Positions 9,417 to 18,137 of a stretch of 64,000 nt of DNA are shown here, piece after piece. Each line of letters begins with the position of its first letter. The first letter of the stretch is position 1. The stretch comes from Paenibacillus segetis. Its GTDB lineage: Bacteria > Bacillota > Bacilli > Paenibacillales > Paenibacillaceae. The notes beneath the pieces were generated by a model, which had not been told where the DNA came from, did no database searches, and worked only from the letters and a program-made list of their open reading frames with translations. A program made the translations under genes and the position numbers. The stretch covers positions 1,426,001 to 1,490,000 of the forward strand of contig NZ_BMFT01000001.1 of assembly GCF_014639155.1 (NCBI RefSeq). The letters run 5' to 3'.

Positions 9417-10795
9417 GAGTGAAGCGTTATATCGTCGACACAATGCCTGATGCTATGCATAAAATACGCGGAGAATTAGGAGCCGACGCTGTAATTCTCA
9501 GCACAAAGGAATTGAAAATTGGCGGTTTTCTGGGAATGTTCCAGAAGAAGAAAATTGAGGTCATCGCTGCATCGGAGACAACTGAGTCTTCAGCTCCTAA
9601 GGGTGGAATATCGCGGCCTGTAGTATCATCGCCACCTCCAGTTGCTAGGCAGTCTGTACCGGAGGCTTACCGCAAATCCTCCCAAATGATGTCTAGTTCG
9701 TCTTCTGCCGTGGGCCTGAAGGAGAGACCAGAGGCAGCATCACGTGAAACAACTTCAGTTTCCGAACGTGATGACTTGGTTTCTCGTGCTTCACCTCCTG
9801 TGAGGGATAGACAACCTCAGATGCTGGATGAGCGACTATCTTTATTTCTTGAGTCAGAATCTAAGGAACAACCAGTTTCACCTGTTTCAGCACCTCTTCC
9901 TCAACCTGAAGTCAAGGAAGATCGGTTATTTGAAGAAATTAAGCAAATGAAATCAATGATGAGCAAGATAGCTAAACAACAGGAAGGTATTCGAGAACTT
10001 CCCGAAGCATTATTAGTTTTACAGAGTCAGCTTCAAGCTCAAGAAATTTCATCCGAATTGGTAGATGAGTGGATTGAAGATGCTTATAACGAATGGATAG
10101 CTTCTAGTCAGACATTAAGTAATGAGGATATGGTAGAGCAGGTACGTAGTACAATAGGTTCGTTTTTGAATGATCATATCGGTGAGGGGATCAGGGAAGA
10201 GACACAGATTGTTTATATCGCTGGCCCAACGGGTGTTGGGAAAACGACAACGATTGCGAAATTGGCAGCGGATCAAATCTTCCGAGTCCGTAAAAAAGTT
10301 GGGTTTATTACTGCAGATACATATCGTATCTCAGCGATCGAACAGCTTCGGACCTATGCTTCAATTCTGAACGTACCCTTAGAAGTAGTGCAATCACCTG
10401 GCGATATGCAGCGTGCCACTCAGAGACTTGCTGGATGTGATCTAATCATCATGGATACTGCAGGTCGAAATTATCTGAATGAGTTATTCGTTGCTGAACT
10501 GCATAGCTTATTTTCTCCATCAGCTCAAAGCGAAACCTATCTGGTCCTGAGCCTAACATCTAAGATTCAGGATATGAAAAGAATAACGGAGCATTTTAGT
10601 AGATATGGACTGGAAAAGGTAATTTTTACAAAGCTTGACGAGACGGAAAGCATCGGACCATTATATAATCTACTTAATGAATATCCTTTGAAAGCTTCAT
10701 ATATTACAAACGGACAAAATGTACCAGATGATCTCCTTACGGTTGATCAGAAGATGTTAATTGATCTGTTGCTTCTGGAAGAAAGGTCATCATGA
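9413..10795 (+). CDS. flhF: Flagellar SRP-family GTPase FlhF
   Basis: 460 residues: an N-terminal B domain (MRVKRYIVDTMPDAMHKIRG, GADAVILSTKE), a Ser/Pro-rich linker of about 140 residues, and an NG GTPase domain with G1 at about 271-278 (GPTGVGKT), then TADTYRISAIEQLRTYA, DTAGRN and TKLDET. FlhF helps position the flagellar base and is stimulated by FlhG. The linker makes it roughly 100 residues longer than the B. subtilis protein. ATGA overlaps exist with both flhA and flhG. Confidence 0.95.
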   Translation: MRVKRYIVDTMPDAMHKIRGELGADAVILSTKELKIGGFLGMFQKKKIEVIAASETTESSAPKGGISRPVVSSPPPVARQSVPEAYRKSSQMMSSSSSAVGLKERPEAASRETTSVSERDDLVSRASPPVRDRQPQMLDERLSLFLESESKEQPVSPVSAPLPQPEVKEDRLFEEIKQMKSMMSKIAKQQEGIRELPEALLVLQSQLQAQEISSELVDEWIEDAYNEWIASSQTLSNEDMVEQVRSTIGSFLNDHIGEGIREETQIVYIAGPTGVGKTTTIAKLAADQIFRVRKKVGFITADTYRISAIEQLRTYASILNVPLEVVQSPGDMQRATQRLAGCDLIIMDTAGRNYLNELFVAELHSLFSPSAQSETYLVLSLTSKIQDMKRITEHFSRYGLEKVIFTKLDETESIGPLYNLLNEYPLKASYITNGQNVPDDLLTVDQKMLIDLLLLEERSS

Positions 10796-11679
10796 GCGAT
10801 CAGGCCCAAGCACTTAGACAACTAGTTTCGTCAAAAGATGATCTTAATCTTCAAGCTCCGGTACGCCATTCCGCTCGAATCATCACCGTGAGCAGTGGAA
10901 AGGGTGGAGTAGGGAAATCAAACTTCACTTTGAACTTTGCCCTGGCATTGAAATCGTTAGGACAAAAGGTATTATTGTTCGATGCGGATATTGGAATGGC
11001 TAATATAGATGTACTGATGGGAGTCCGCCCGAAGTATAGCTTGTATCACTTACTAAAAGGTGAGAAGGATATTTCAGAGATTATTGAACTTGGAACGCAT
11101 TCCTTACCTTTTATTGCCGGTGGTTCAGGTATGGCAGATCTATTCACCTTATCAGAAGCTGACCTCAATTACTTCACCACACAAATTGAGCAGATTTCCG
11201 AAGAGATGGATTATATCATTTTTGATACAGGTGCTGGACTGTCAAAAGAAACACTTAAATTCATTGTAGCTGCTGATGAGTGCCTTGTTGTTACTACTCC
11301 AGAACCTACATCAATTACAGATGCATATGCACTGATTAAAGTAGTTCACAGCATGGAGAAGGACGTTTCATTCCAACTCATGGTTAACAGAGTAATAGAC
11401 GAGGGTGAAGCAAGTCAGGTTGCTGACAAAATATCTTTGGTTGCGAGCCGGTTTCTCGATATGAAAATACCTATGTTGGGTTATATGAGTGATGATGCTC
11501 ATGTGATGCAAGCAGTAAAAAAACAGGTTCCTTTCTCCATTGCGTTTCCCGGTTGTTCAGCTGCGCAAGATATTTATCGTGTAGCTATGAAATATGTTGA
11601 AGTTCCACAGTTTCAACCAAGAGAAACCTTGTCGGGAATCAAAGGATTTATGCATAAATGGCTAAAACGCACGAAATGA
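10792..11679 (+). CDS. flhG: MinD-like ATPase FlhG (YlxH), flagellar number regulator
   Basis: 295 residues. Deviant Walker A (SSGKGGVGKSNFTLNFALAL), switch region LLFDADIGMANIDVLMG and IFDTGAGLS mark a ParA/MinD ATPase. The N-terminal stretch (DQAQALRQLV) resembles the FlhF-activating helix of FlhG. Works with FlhF and the switch proteins to set flagellar number and place. Overlaps flhF by four bases. Confidence 0.93.
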   Translation: MSDQAQALRQLVSSKDDLNLQAPVRHSARIITVSSGKGGVGKSNFTLNFALALKSLGQKVLLFDADIGMANIDVLMGVRPKYSLYHLLKGEKDISEIIELGTHSLPFIAGGSGMADLFTLSEADLNYFTTQIEQISEEMDYIIFDTGAGLSKETLKFIVAADECLVVTTPEPTSITDAYALIKVVHSMEKDVSFQLMVNRVIDEGEASQVADKISLVASRFLDMKIPMLGYMSDDAHVMQAVKKQVPFSIAFPGCSAAQDIYRVAMKYVEVPQFQPRETLSGIKGFMHKWLKRTK

Positions 11680-11708
11680 TTCTGCTAACTAAGAACAGGG
11701 GTGGAACA

Positions 11709-13130
11709 ATGGAGCCTTATCGGATCATGGTAGTTGATGATTCGGCGTTCATGCGAAAAATTGTATCGGATCTCATTGAACAGGATCCATCATTTAAAGT
11801 CGAGGCTACTGCTAAAAACGGGGCTGAAGCGGTTGAACAAATCTCAGCGCTGTCGCCTGATTTAGTCACTATGGATGTTGAGATGCCGGACATGAATGGT
11901 CTCGAGGCGCTCAAAATAATAATGGAGCGGTATCCAGTTCCAGTTATTATGCTTTCTGGTATTAATGAGCAAGGCACGCGAGAAACCATTATGGCGCTGG
12001 AACTAGGCGCATTTGATTTCATCCGCAAACCTTCAGCATCGACCAGTTCTCACGATATCGATCAAGTAGGGCGAGATCTGAGAGAACAAATTCGGGCGGC
12101 AATGCTCATGAAGGAGAGACGAGCAGCACGAGAGGCCCTTCGGACAAGTAATGAACCCTTACTTCCTTCACCATCTGTTGGCGAGCTTCCCACTCTACAC
12201 AAGCCAAGCAAACTCAACCTTCCTCCAAAGAAGGTCGCTAAACCTAATGTGGAGATCGATACGCGTCGGACGAAAATGATTGACAATGGTTACAAAAGTC
12301 CACCACAGCCTGATCCTAAAGTACCTAATGATGATGCTTTGAAGGTGCATCCTGCACTGCAGAAGTTGCAGGAGAATCTCCGTCGAAACGAAGCGAAGAT
12401 GCGGGATAAGATAATTCCTAGACAAACCTCACAGCCATTACTTCCTGAGATGAAGTCAAAAGAGAAGCCCGTACCTAAAGAGAAAGTGTCAGCTAAAGAG
12501 GTAATTAAGGAAATCGCTGTAGGGTATGAAGCGGGGCCAGGTATCCATACGAAGTTTACGGATGTGGTTGCTATTGGTACTTCTACTGGCGGCCCTAAGG
12601 CGTTAAAAGCTGTACTTGAGAAAATCCCAAGCAATTTCCCAGCTCCGATAGTTATTGTGCAACATATGCCTGCAAATTTCACGAAATCACTTGCTCAACG
12701 TTTGGATAGCTTATGTGCTTTGAACGTAGAGGAAGCGGAAGAAGGAATGGAACTGCGAAGCGGTACGGCGTACATTGCTCCAGGAGGGTTCCATATGAAT
12801 GTCGTTATCGGTAGGGATGGTAGGTACAAACTAACCTTATCAAAACAGGAACTTCGTAATGGACATAGGCCTTCTGTAGATGTGTTGTATGAATCACTGT
12901 TACCGTTGCAAACGTTGAGAAGACACATTGTACTATTAACTGGTATGGGGAGTGATGGAGCGAAGGTCATGAAACGGCTCTATGATGCTGGCGTGACTTC
13001 TACCTTTGCCGAGAGTGAGGAGACTTGTGTAGTATATGGAATGCCACGATCGGCAATTGAACTAAAATGTGTCAGTCACGTTTTACCGTTACATGAGATT
13101 GGTCCTAAGCTCGTACAAGTAGTGAAATAA
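11709..13130 (+). CDS. cheB: Chemotaxis methylesterase/deamidase CheB
   Basis: 473 residues. Receiver domain 1-125 with phospho-acceptor D56 (VTMDVEMPDMNG); C-terminal methylesterase domain from about 283 with catalytic Ser in IGTSTGGPKAL, His in QHMPANFT and Asp in GMGSDGAK. It removes methyl groups from receptors during adaptation. The Lys/Pro/Arg-rich linker (about 125-280) is far longer than in B. subtilis CheB (357 residues total). The frame opens at 11658 inside flhG, but ATG 11709 with AGGGGTGG before it is the real start. Confidence 0.95.
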   Translation: MEPYRIMVVDDSAFMRKIVSDLIEQDPSFKVEATAKNGAEAVEQISALSPDLVTMDVEMPDMNGLEALKIIMERYPVPVIMLSGINEQGTRETIMALELGAFDFIRKPSASTSSHDIDQVGRDLREQIRAAMLMKERRAAREALRTSNEPLLPSPSVGELPTLHKPSKLNLPPKKVAKPNVEIDTRRTKMIDNGYKSPPQPDPKVPNDDALKVHPALQKLQENLRRNEAKMRDKIIPRQTSQPLLPEMKSKEKPVPKEKVSAKEVIKEIAVGYEAGPGIHTKFTDVVAIGTSTGGPKALKAVLEKIPSNFPAPIVIVQHMPANFTKSLAQRLDSLCALNVEEAEEGMELRSGTAYIAPGGFHMNVVIGRDGRYKLTLSKQELRNGHRPSVDVLYESLLPLQTLRRHIVLLTGMGSDGAKVMKRLYDAGVTSTFAESEETCVVYGMPRSAIELKCVSHVLPLHEIGPKLVQVVK

Positions 13131-13158
13131 CGGAATCTCTTGAAGGAGGTGCCTCACC

Positions 13159-15228
13159 ATGGACATGAATCAATATTTATCCATGTTTATCGATGAGTCA
13201 AATGATCATTTACAGTCATTAAATGAAAATATGCTGGAGCTTGAGCAGCATCCGGACGACATTAGCATCGTACAGGTCATTTTTCGTTCCGCCCATACCC
13301 TTAAGGGTATGGCCGCAACAATGGGATATGAAGACTTATCTTCCCTAACGCACCAAATGGAGAACGTACTAGATTTAGTACGTAACGAAAAGCTGAAAAT
13401 GCAAGAGGTTATTTTTGATACGTTATTCCAAAGTCTCGACGCATTGCAGTTGATGGTACAGGACATTACTCAGGGTGGGGAAGGCAAGGCGGATGTTAGT
13501 TCCATCGTCTCCTCTTTACAGAGTATTGTGAACGGAGATTTGGCTCCTGCTGCTCCTGCTGTTCCTGCTGATAGTGCGACCGGATCTTCGTCCTTTGATG
13601 GGAATGCCGTTCAACTGGATGAGTACCAACACTCCGTGCTAGAACAGTCCATTTCAGAGGGACATAAAGTACTGTTTATTGAAGTGGCCATTCGTGAGGA
13701 TTGTCAGCTTAAGGCAGCCCGTGCATATCTTGTATTTGATTTGCTTGAGAGATATGGAGAGATTGTAAAGTCTCACCCTACGGTTCAAGAAATTGAACAA
13801 GAAAAATTCAACCGTAGCTTCTCACTTTATTACATAACTCAAAAAGAACCTTCAGAAATGAAAAGTATGATTCTAAACCTGTCGGAGATCGATACAGCTG
13901 AGGTTGCAGCACTTGATCTGGAGACCCTTGGACAACTTTCCTTTGGAAAGAAGGAAGCTGCAGCAACGGCAGTTGAGCCATCGAAACAAGCAAATGACGT
14001 GGTACCAGCTTCGAAATCAGCCGTGCCCACCGATAATCAAAGTGGAGGACGTACAGCTGGAGGCGGAGCATCAACTCCATCAAGAACTATTCGGGTCGAT
14101 ATTGATCGACTTGATGTGTTAATGAATCTGCTAAGTGAATTGTTGATTGATCGCTCTCGGCTTGAGCAATTGGCTGATGAGGTCAGACGACCTGACCTGA
14201 CAGAAACAGTAGAACATATGAGCCGCGTAGGCAGTGATCTACAGAACATTGTATTGAAACTTCGTATGGTACCCGTTGATACCGTGTTTAATCGCTTCCC
14301 GAGGATGGTTCGTGACCTTGCCAAATCATTGGACAAGAAGATTGATCTCATTGTCGTTGGGGCCGATACAGAATTAGATCGTACTGTCATTGATGAGATT
14401 GGAGATCCACTCGTCCATCTTCTACGTAACGCCGTTGACCATGGAGTTGAATCTACCTCGAAGCGTATTGCTGACGGTAAGTCTGAGACTGGAACTGTTC
14501 ACCTGCGGGCATTCCATAGTGGAAATCATGTCTTTATTGAAATTGAAGACGATGGTAGTGGTATTGATCGGAATGTTATTTTGGCCAAAGCGATTAAGAA
14601 TGGCATTGTTACAGAGAGCGAAGGAGCAGCGATGACAGATGAGCAGGTATATATGCTACTGTTTGCTCCGGGTTTCAGTACAGCGGAAGTTATTTCAGAC
14701 ATCTCTGGTCGTGGAGTAGGTTTGGACGTTGTAAAAACAAAGATTATGTCGCTTAGCGGTGTTGTATCGGTAACTTCTAAGCTGGGTAAAGGTACTAAGT
14801 TTTCAGTGCAATTGCCGCTTACATTATCAATCATTTCTGCGATGTTGATTAAAGTGGGATCCGAGAAATATGCAATCCCATTGTCTTCTATTGTTGAGAC
14901 TGGTCTGCTCAAACGAAATGAAATCCGTAATGTTCATGGTTATAAGATGATCCCTTATCGCGATACCCATATTCCATTGCTTTCATTAGCTGAGCTTTTT
15001 GAAGTCAAGGATTTTGATGAGAACAATGAGGAGGAATCAGAAATTGTTGTCATTCATAAAGGTGATCGACTGGCGGCTCTAACAGTGGAAGATTTCATTG
15101 GACAGAGTGAAATTGTTATCAAAAATCTTGGCAAGTATCTTCCTTCAATTCAAGGTATTGCCGGTGCTACGATTCTAGGCGATGGACAAGTAGCTCTTAT
15201 TATTGATTCTAACGCATTCATTAAATAA
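13159..15228 (+). CDS. cheA: Chemotaxis histidine kinase CheA
   Basis: 689 residues with the full CheA domain order: HPt (phospho-His H46 in SAHTLKG), a CheY-binding P2 region (about 155-260), a dimerisation helix pair (RVDIDRLDVLMNLLSELLI), an HATPase domain (N box LRNAVDHGVE, then DDGSGID and GRGVGLDVVK) and a C-terminal CheW-like domain. Phosphorylates CheY and CheB. Start ATG 13159 follows AAGGAGGTG. Confidence 0.97.
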   Translation: MDMNQYLSMFIDESNDHLQSLNENMLELEQHPDDISIVQVIFRSAHTLKGMAATMGYEDLSSLTHQMENVLDLVRNEKLKMQEVIFDTLFQSLDALQLMVQDITQGGEGKADVSSIVSSLQSIVNGDLAPAAPAVPADSATGSSSFDGNAVQLDEYQHSVLEQSISEGHKVLFIEVAIREDCQLKAARAYLVFDLLERYGEIVKSHPTVQEIEQEKFNRSFSLYYITQKEPSEMKSMILNLSEIDTAEVAALDLETLGQLSFGKKEAAATAVEPSKQANDVVPASKSAVPTDNQSGGRTAGGGASTPSRTIRVDIDRLDVLMNLLSELLIDRSRLEQLADEVRRPDLTETVEHMSRVGSDLQNIVLKLRMVPVDTVFNRFPRMVRDLAKSLDKKIDLIVVGADTELDRTVIDEIGDPLVHLLRNAVDHGVESTSKRIADGKSETGTVHLRAFHSGNHVFIEIEDDGSGIDRNVILAKAIKNGIVTESEGAAMTDEQVYMLLFAPGFSTAEVISDISGRGVGLDVVKTKIMSLSGVVSVTSKLGKGTKFSVQLPLTLSIISAMLIKVGSEKYAIPLSSIVETGLLKRNEIRNVHGYKMIPYRDTHIPLLSLAELFEVKDFDENNEEESEIVVIHKGDRLAALTVEDFIGQSEIVIKNLGKYLPSIQGIAGATILGDGQVALIIDSNAFIK

Positions 15229-15290
15229 TCGATTAACACTCGGTCAGGAATGAAATCACGCATTGCCGAGATCATTAAGGAGGGGTTTTC

Positions 15291-15752
15291 GTGGGAGCTG
15301 AAATTAAAGTTATCGTTTTTAAATTAGGACATGAGGAATACGGAATCGAAGTAGATAAGGTACAAACAATTGAACGTATGATGCCAATTACTCGCGTTCC
15401 CAAAACGTTGACATTCGTGAAAGGAGTAATTAATCTCCGGGGCGTTGTCATTCCAGTCATTGATCTGCGTGGTCGATTCGGTATTGCTGAAGCTGAACAT
15501 ACGGATCAGACTCGAATCATCATTGTTACAGCAAACGAAATGGAAGTTGGTTTCATAGTTGATTCTGCAAACGACGTTATTGATCTCAATACGGACATTA
15601 TTGATTCACCACCAGACGTTGTTGGAGGAATCAAAGCTAAGTACTTGCATGGCGTTGCACGTATTTCAGAAACGCGGCTGCTAGTCATGTTGAATCTATC
15701 CGAGGTGCTTAATCGGAGTGAAATCATTCAACTGGAAAGCTTAGAGGGATAA
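15291..15752 (+). CDS. cheW: Chemotaxis coupling protein CheW
   Basis: 153 residues, a single CheW domain (VFKLGHEEYGIEVDKVQTIE, GVINLRGVVIPVIDLR, QTRIIIV). Links CheA to the receptors. Starts at GTG 15291 behind AAGGAGGGG; cheC follows after two bases. Confidence 0.96.
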   Translation: MGAEIKVIVFKLGHEEYGIEVDKVQTIERMMPITRVPKTLTFVKGVINLRGVVIPVIDLRGRFGIAEAEHTDQTRIIIVTANEMEVGFIVDSANDVIDLNTDIIDSPPDVVGGIKAKYLHGVARISETRLLVMLNLSEVLNRSEIIQLESLEG

Positions 15753-15754
15753 AC

Positions 15755-16384
15755 GTGGTGGATCTGTTTGAAGGCCTTGAAGATTTCAAAATGGATGTAC
15801 TGAAGGAAGTCGGTAATATAGGAGCTGGTAATGCCGCGACAGCTCTTTCAAGAATTCTTGATAAGCCGATCGATATGGCTGTTCCTAACGTACAAATGTT
15901 ACCGTTTGAAGCAATTACAGACCGTGTGGGTGGGGCTGAGAATATTGTACTCGCTGTATATTTCCGTGTTGAAGGCGATGCACCGGGGAATCTTTTCTTC
16001 ATCCTCAGTCCAGAAGCGGCTAAGAAGTTGCTTCATTATTTGGCCGGATTGGAGATGGGCACTGAGGATGAATTCTCTGAAATGGAATGGTCAGCACTTG
16101 CTGAAATTGGCAATATTCTCGCAGGATCCTACTTATCTTCATTGGCCGATTTTACTTCACTCTCGTTGATCCCCACCGTTCCTGCACTGGCCATGGATAT
16201 GGCGGGGGCGATACTAGGGTACGGACTTTTACAGTTTGGCGAAATGGGGGATTCCGCTCTAGTGATTGATACAACATTTATCGAGGGTCAGTATGCAGTG
16301 GAAGGACAGTTTTTCCTTATTCCCGATCCAGAATCTTTTGACAAAATCTTCATTGCTCTGGGAGTGCCTATGAATCATGATTGA
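15755..16384 (+). CDS. cheC: CheY-P phosphatase CheC
   Basis: 209 residues with two CheC active-site helices (EVGNIGAGNAATALS and EIGNILAGSYLSSLA). Dephosphorylates CheY-P and partners with CheD. GTG 15755 and GTG 15758 are adjacent starts; AGAGGG lies just upstream. It overlaps cheD by eight bases, matching the known pairing of the two proteins. Confidence 0.94.
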   Translation: MVDLFEGLEDFKMDVLKEVGNIGAGNAATALSRILDKPIDMAVPNVQMLPFEAITDRVGGAENIVLAVYFRVEGDAPGNLFFILSPEAAKKLLHYLAGLEMGTEDEFSEMEWSALAEIGNILAGSYLSSLADFTSLSLIPTVPALAMDMAGAILGYGLLQFGEMGDSALVIDTTFIEGQYAVEGQFFLIPDPESFDKIFIALGVPMNHD

Positions 16385-16874
16385 TGAACAGCGGATTGTA
16401 AAGGTCGGCATGGCCGAGTTAAACATTATTACTGGGCATGGATTGATTCGCACAACTGGACTCGGATCTTGCGTGGGATTGACTCTTTTTGATCCGCATA
16501 CTAAAGTGGCTGGTCTAGCACACGTTATGCTCCCAACTTCAGACATCGCACGAGAAGGTGTCCTCAATGTTGCAAAGTATGCTGACACTGCTGTCCCAAC
16601 GTTATTAGATCAGTTAATTAGTAACGGAGCAGTAAAGAGTCGCATTGTCGCAAAGATGGCCGGGGGTTCGCAAATGTTTACGTTTGCTGGAACTGGAGAT
16701 TCCATGCGAATTGGTCCCCGGAATGTGGAATCATGCAAAATAAAACTATCCGAATTAGGCATTCCATTGATAGCGGAAGATACGGGTGGAAACTACGGTC
16801 GAACGATCGAATTGAATTGTGAAACGGGTATTTTATTTATACGCAGTGTACAAAAGGGTGTAAAGGAATTGTAG
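16377..16874 (+). CDS. cheD: Chemoreceptor glutamine deamidase CheD
   Basis: 165 residues. Catalytic Cys sits in GLGSCVGLTL and His in GLAHVMLP, with the Thr/Gly-rich GNYGRTIELN region near the end. Deamidates receptor glutamines and stimulates CheC. The start codon lies inside the end of cheC. Confidence 0.95.
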   Translation: MIDEQRIVKVGMAELNIITGHGLIRTTGLGSCVGLTLFDPHTKVAGLAHVMLPTSDIAREGVLNVAKYADTAVPTLLDQLISNGAVKSRIVAKMAGGSQMFTFAGTGDSMRIGPRNVESCKIKLSELGIPLIAEDTGGNYGRTIELNCETGILFIRSVQKGVKEL

Positions 16875-16876
16875 CC

Positions 16877-17299
16877 ATGACAGGAAAATTGAGATATTGC
16901 TGGTTGTTTGGTTTCATCGGATTTCTAATTACATTAGCTATATCAACGGGGAATAACTTGTTCATGACAAGTTTGGTCCGAGGGCTGATTGCGTTTGCGG
17001 TTTGGTTTGGACTTTCTTATGCTGCGCTGTGGATGTTCGATGCTCTAAGAGAACAACCCAATCAATCAAAGGATGAGGAATTAACAGCTACATTTTCTGA
17101 GCAGGGCAAAGGTGGTAATTATGATCTAACCACCCCGGATGAGAGCGAAGAATTAAATGATTTATTGAAACAGCCTCCGGTGAACTCGGTGAATATCAAT
17201 GATTTTTCACCATTAAACCCACCAAAATTAGTGAAGACAACTAACGACAAAGATGCAGAAGAACTGGTTAAGGTCGTTCGTCACCTGACAGAAGAATAA
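16877..17299 (+). CDS. Unnamed two-helix membrane protein between cheD and sigD
   Basis: 140 residues, not assigned to a named family. Two hydrophobic segments (YCWLFGFIGFLITLAIS at about 8-23 and LIAFAVWFGLSYAALWMF at about 39-56) form a hairpin in the membrane. A 80-residue acidic, Asn/Pro-containing cytoplasmic tail follows, with VNINDFSPLNPP near residue 110. B. subtilis has cheD directly before sigD, so this is an added gene. Its co-location in the operon suggests a motility-linked role, but none can be assigned. Starts two bases after the cheD stop; the sigD ribosome site overlaps its stop. Confidence 0.75.
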   Translation: MTGKLRYCWLFGFIGFLITLAISTGNNLFMTSLVRGLIAFAVWFGLSYAALWMFDALREQPNQSKDEELTATFSEQGKGGNYDLTTPDESEELNDLLKQPPVNSVNINDFSPLNPPKLVKTTNDKDAEELVKVVRHLTEE

Positions 17300-17314
17300 G
17301 GAGGGTGAAGGCAA

Positions 17315-18103
17315 TTGAACGAACGGAAGGGGTCAACTCTGAATTTCGTTGAGCTTTGGGAACAATGGAAAGAACATGGCGATGTAGAAGCCAAGAAACA
17401 ACTTATCGAGAAGCATCTACCTATTGTCGATTACGTTTCTGGACGTCTTGCTGTAGGTCTACCAAAGAATGTGTCTAAAGATGATTTGTCCAGTAATGGA
17501 GTTATGGGACTCATTGATGCGGTCGAAAAATTCGACTATAAACGTGGTCTTCAATTTGAGACTTATGCATCATGGAGGGTTAGGGGAGCCATCTTGGATG
17601 GATTGCGACAAGGGGACTGGGTTCCCCGTTCTGTTCGAGAGAAGTCCAAAAAGCTAGAAGAAGGCTACCAACAATTGGAGCAACAATATCTTCGCTCTGT
17701 TACCGATTCGGAGATGAGCGATTATTTGAATATTAGCGAACGAGAGTTTCAAAACTTGCTGCAGGAAGTTGCAGTCATGACACTCTGCTCTTTGGAGGAT
17801 CCGATACGTGAAGAAGAGTCGGAGACTAGACTTACGCTATTGGTAGACGAGAAGGCGAAGAATCCGGATTATAAAGTCCGTGAGTTCTACTTGAAAGATT
17901 CCCTAACCAAAGGCATTGAGAAGTTAACTGAAAAGGAACGTACGGTCGTTTCCCTGTTATATTATGAAGATTTATCGCTTAGTGAAATTGCGGAAGTAAT
18001 GTCCCTGTCACCATCTCGAATTTCTCAACTTCATTCTAAAGCTATTTTGCGCCTTCGTGGTAGTTTGGAGAAACATCGCGATTTGCTGATGCAAGAAGAC
18101 TAG
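17315..18103 (+). CDS. sigD: Motility sigma factor SigD (FliA family)
   Basis: 262 residues. Region 2 (DYVSGRLAVGLPKNVSKDDL, KFDYKRGLQFETYASWRVRG, GDWVPRSVREKSKK) and region 4 (LTEKERTVVSLLYYEDLSLS, SPSRISQLHSKA) are intact. Directs late flagellar, chemotaxis and autolysin genes. Starts at TTG 17315 after a strong AAGGAGGGTGA that overlaps the previous gene's stop. Confidence 0.96.
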   Translation: MNERKGSTLNFVELWEQWKEHGDVEAKKQLIEKHLPIVDYVSGRLAVGLPKNVSKDDLSSNGVMGLIDAVEKFDYKRGLQFETYASWRVRGAILDGLRQGDWVPRSVREKSKKLEEGYQQLEQQYLRSVTDSEMSDYLNISEREFQNLLQEVAVMTLCSLEDPIREEESETRLTLLVDEKAKNPDYKVREFYLKDSLTKGIEKLTEKERTVVSLLYYEDLSLSEIAEVMSLSPSRISQLHSKAILRLRGSLEKHRDLLMQED

Positions 18104-18137
18104 TAAGACAGTTAGACGATGAAAGGGGGAACTTATT

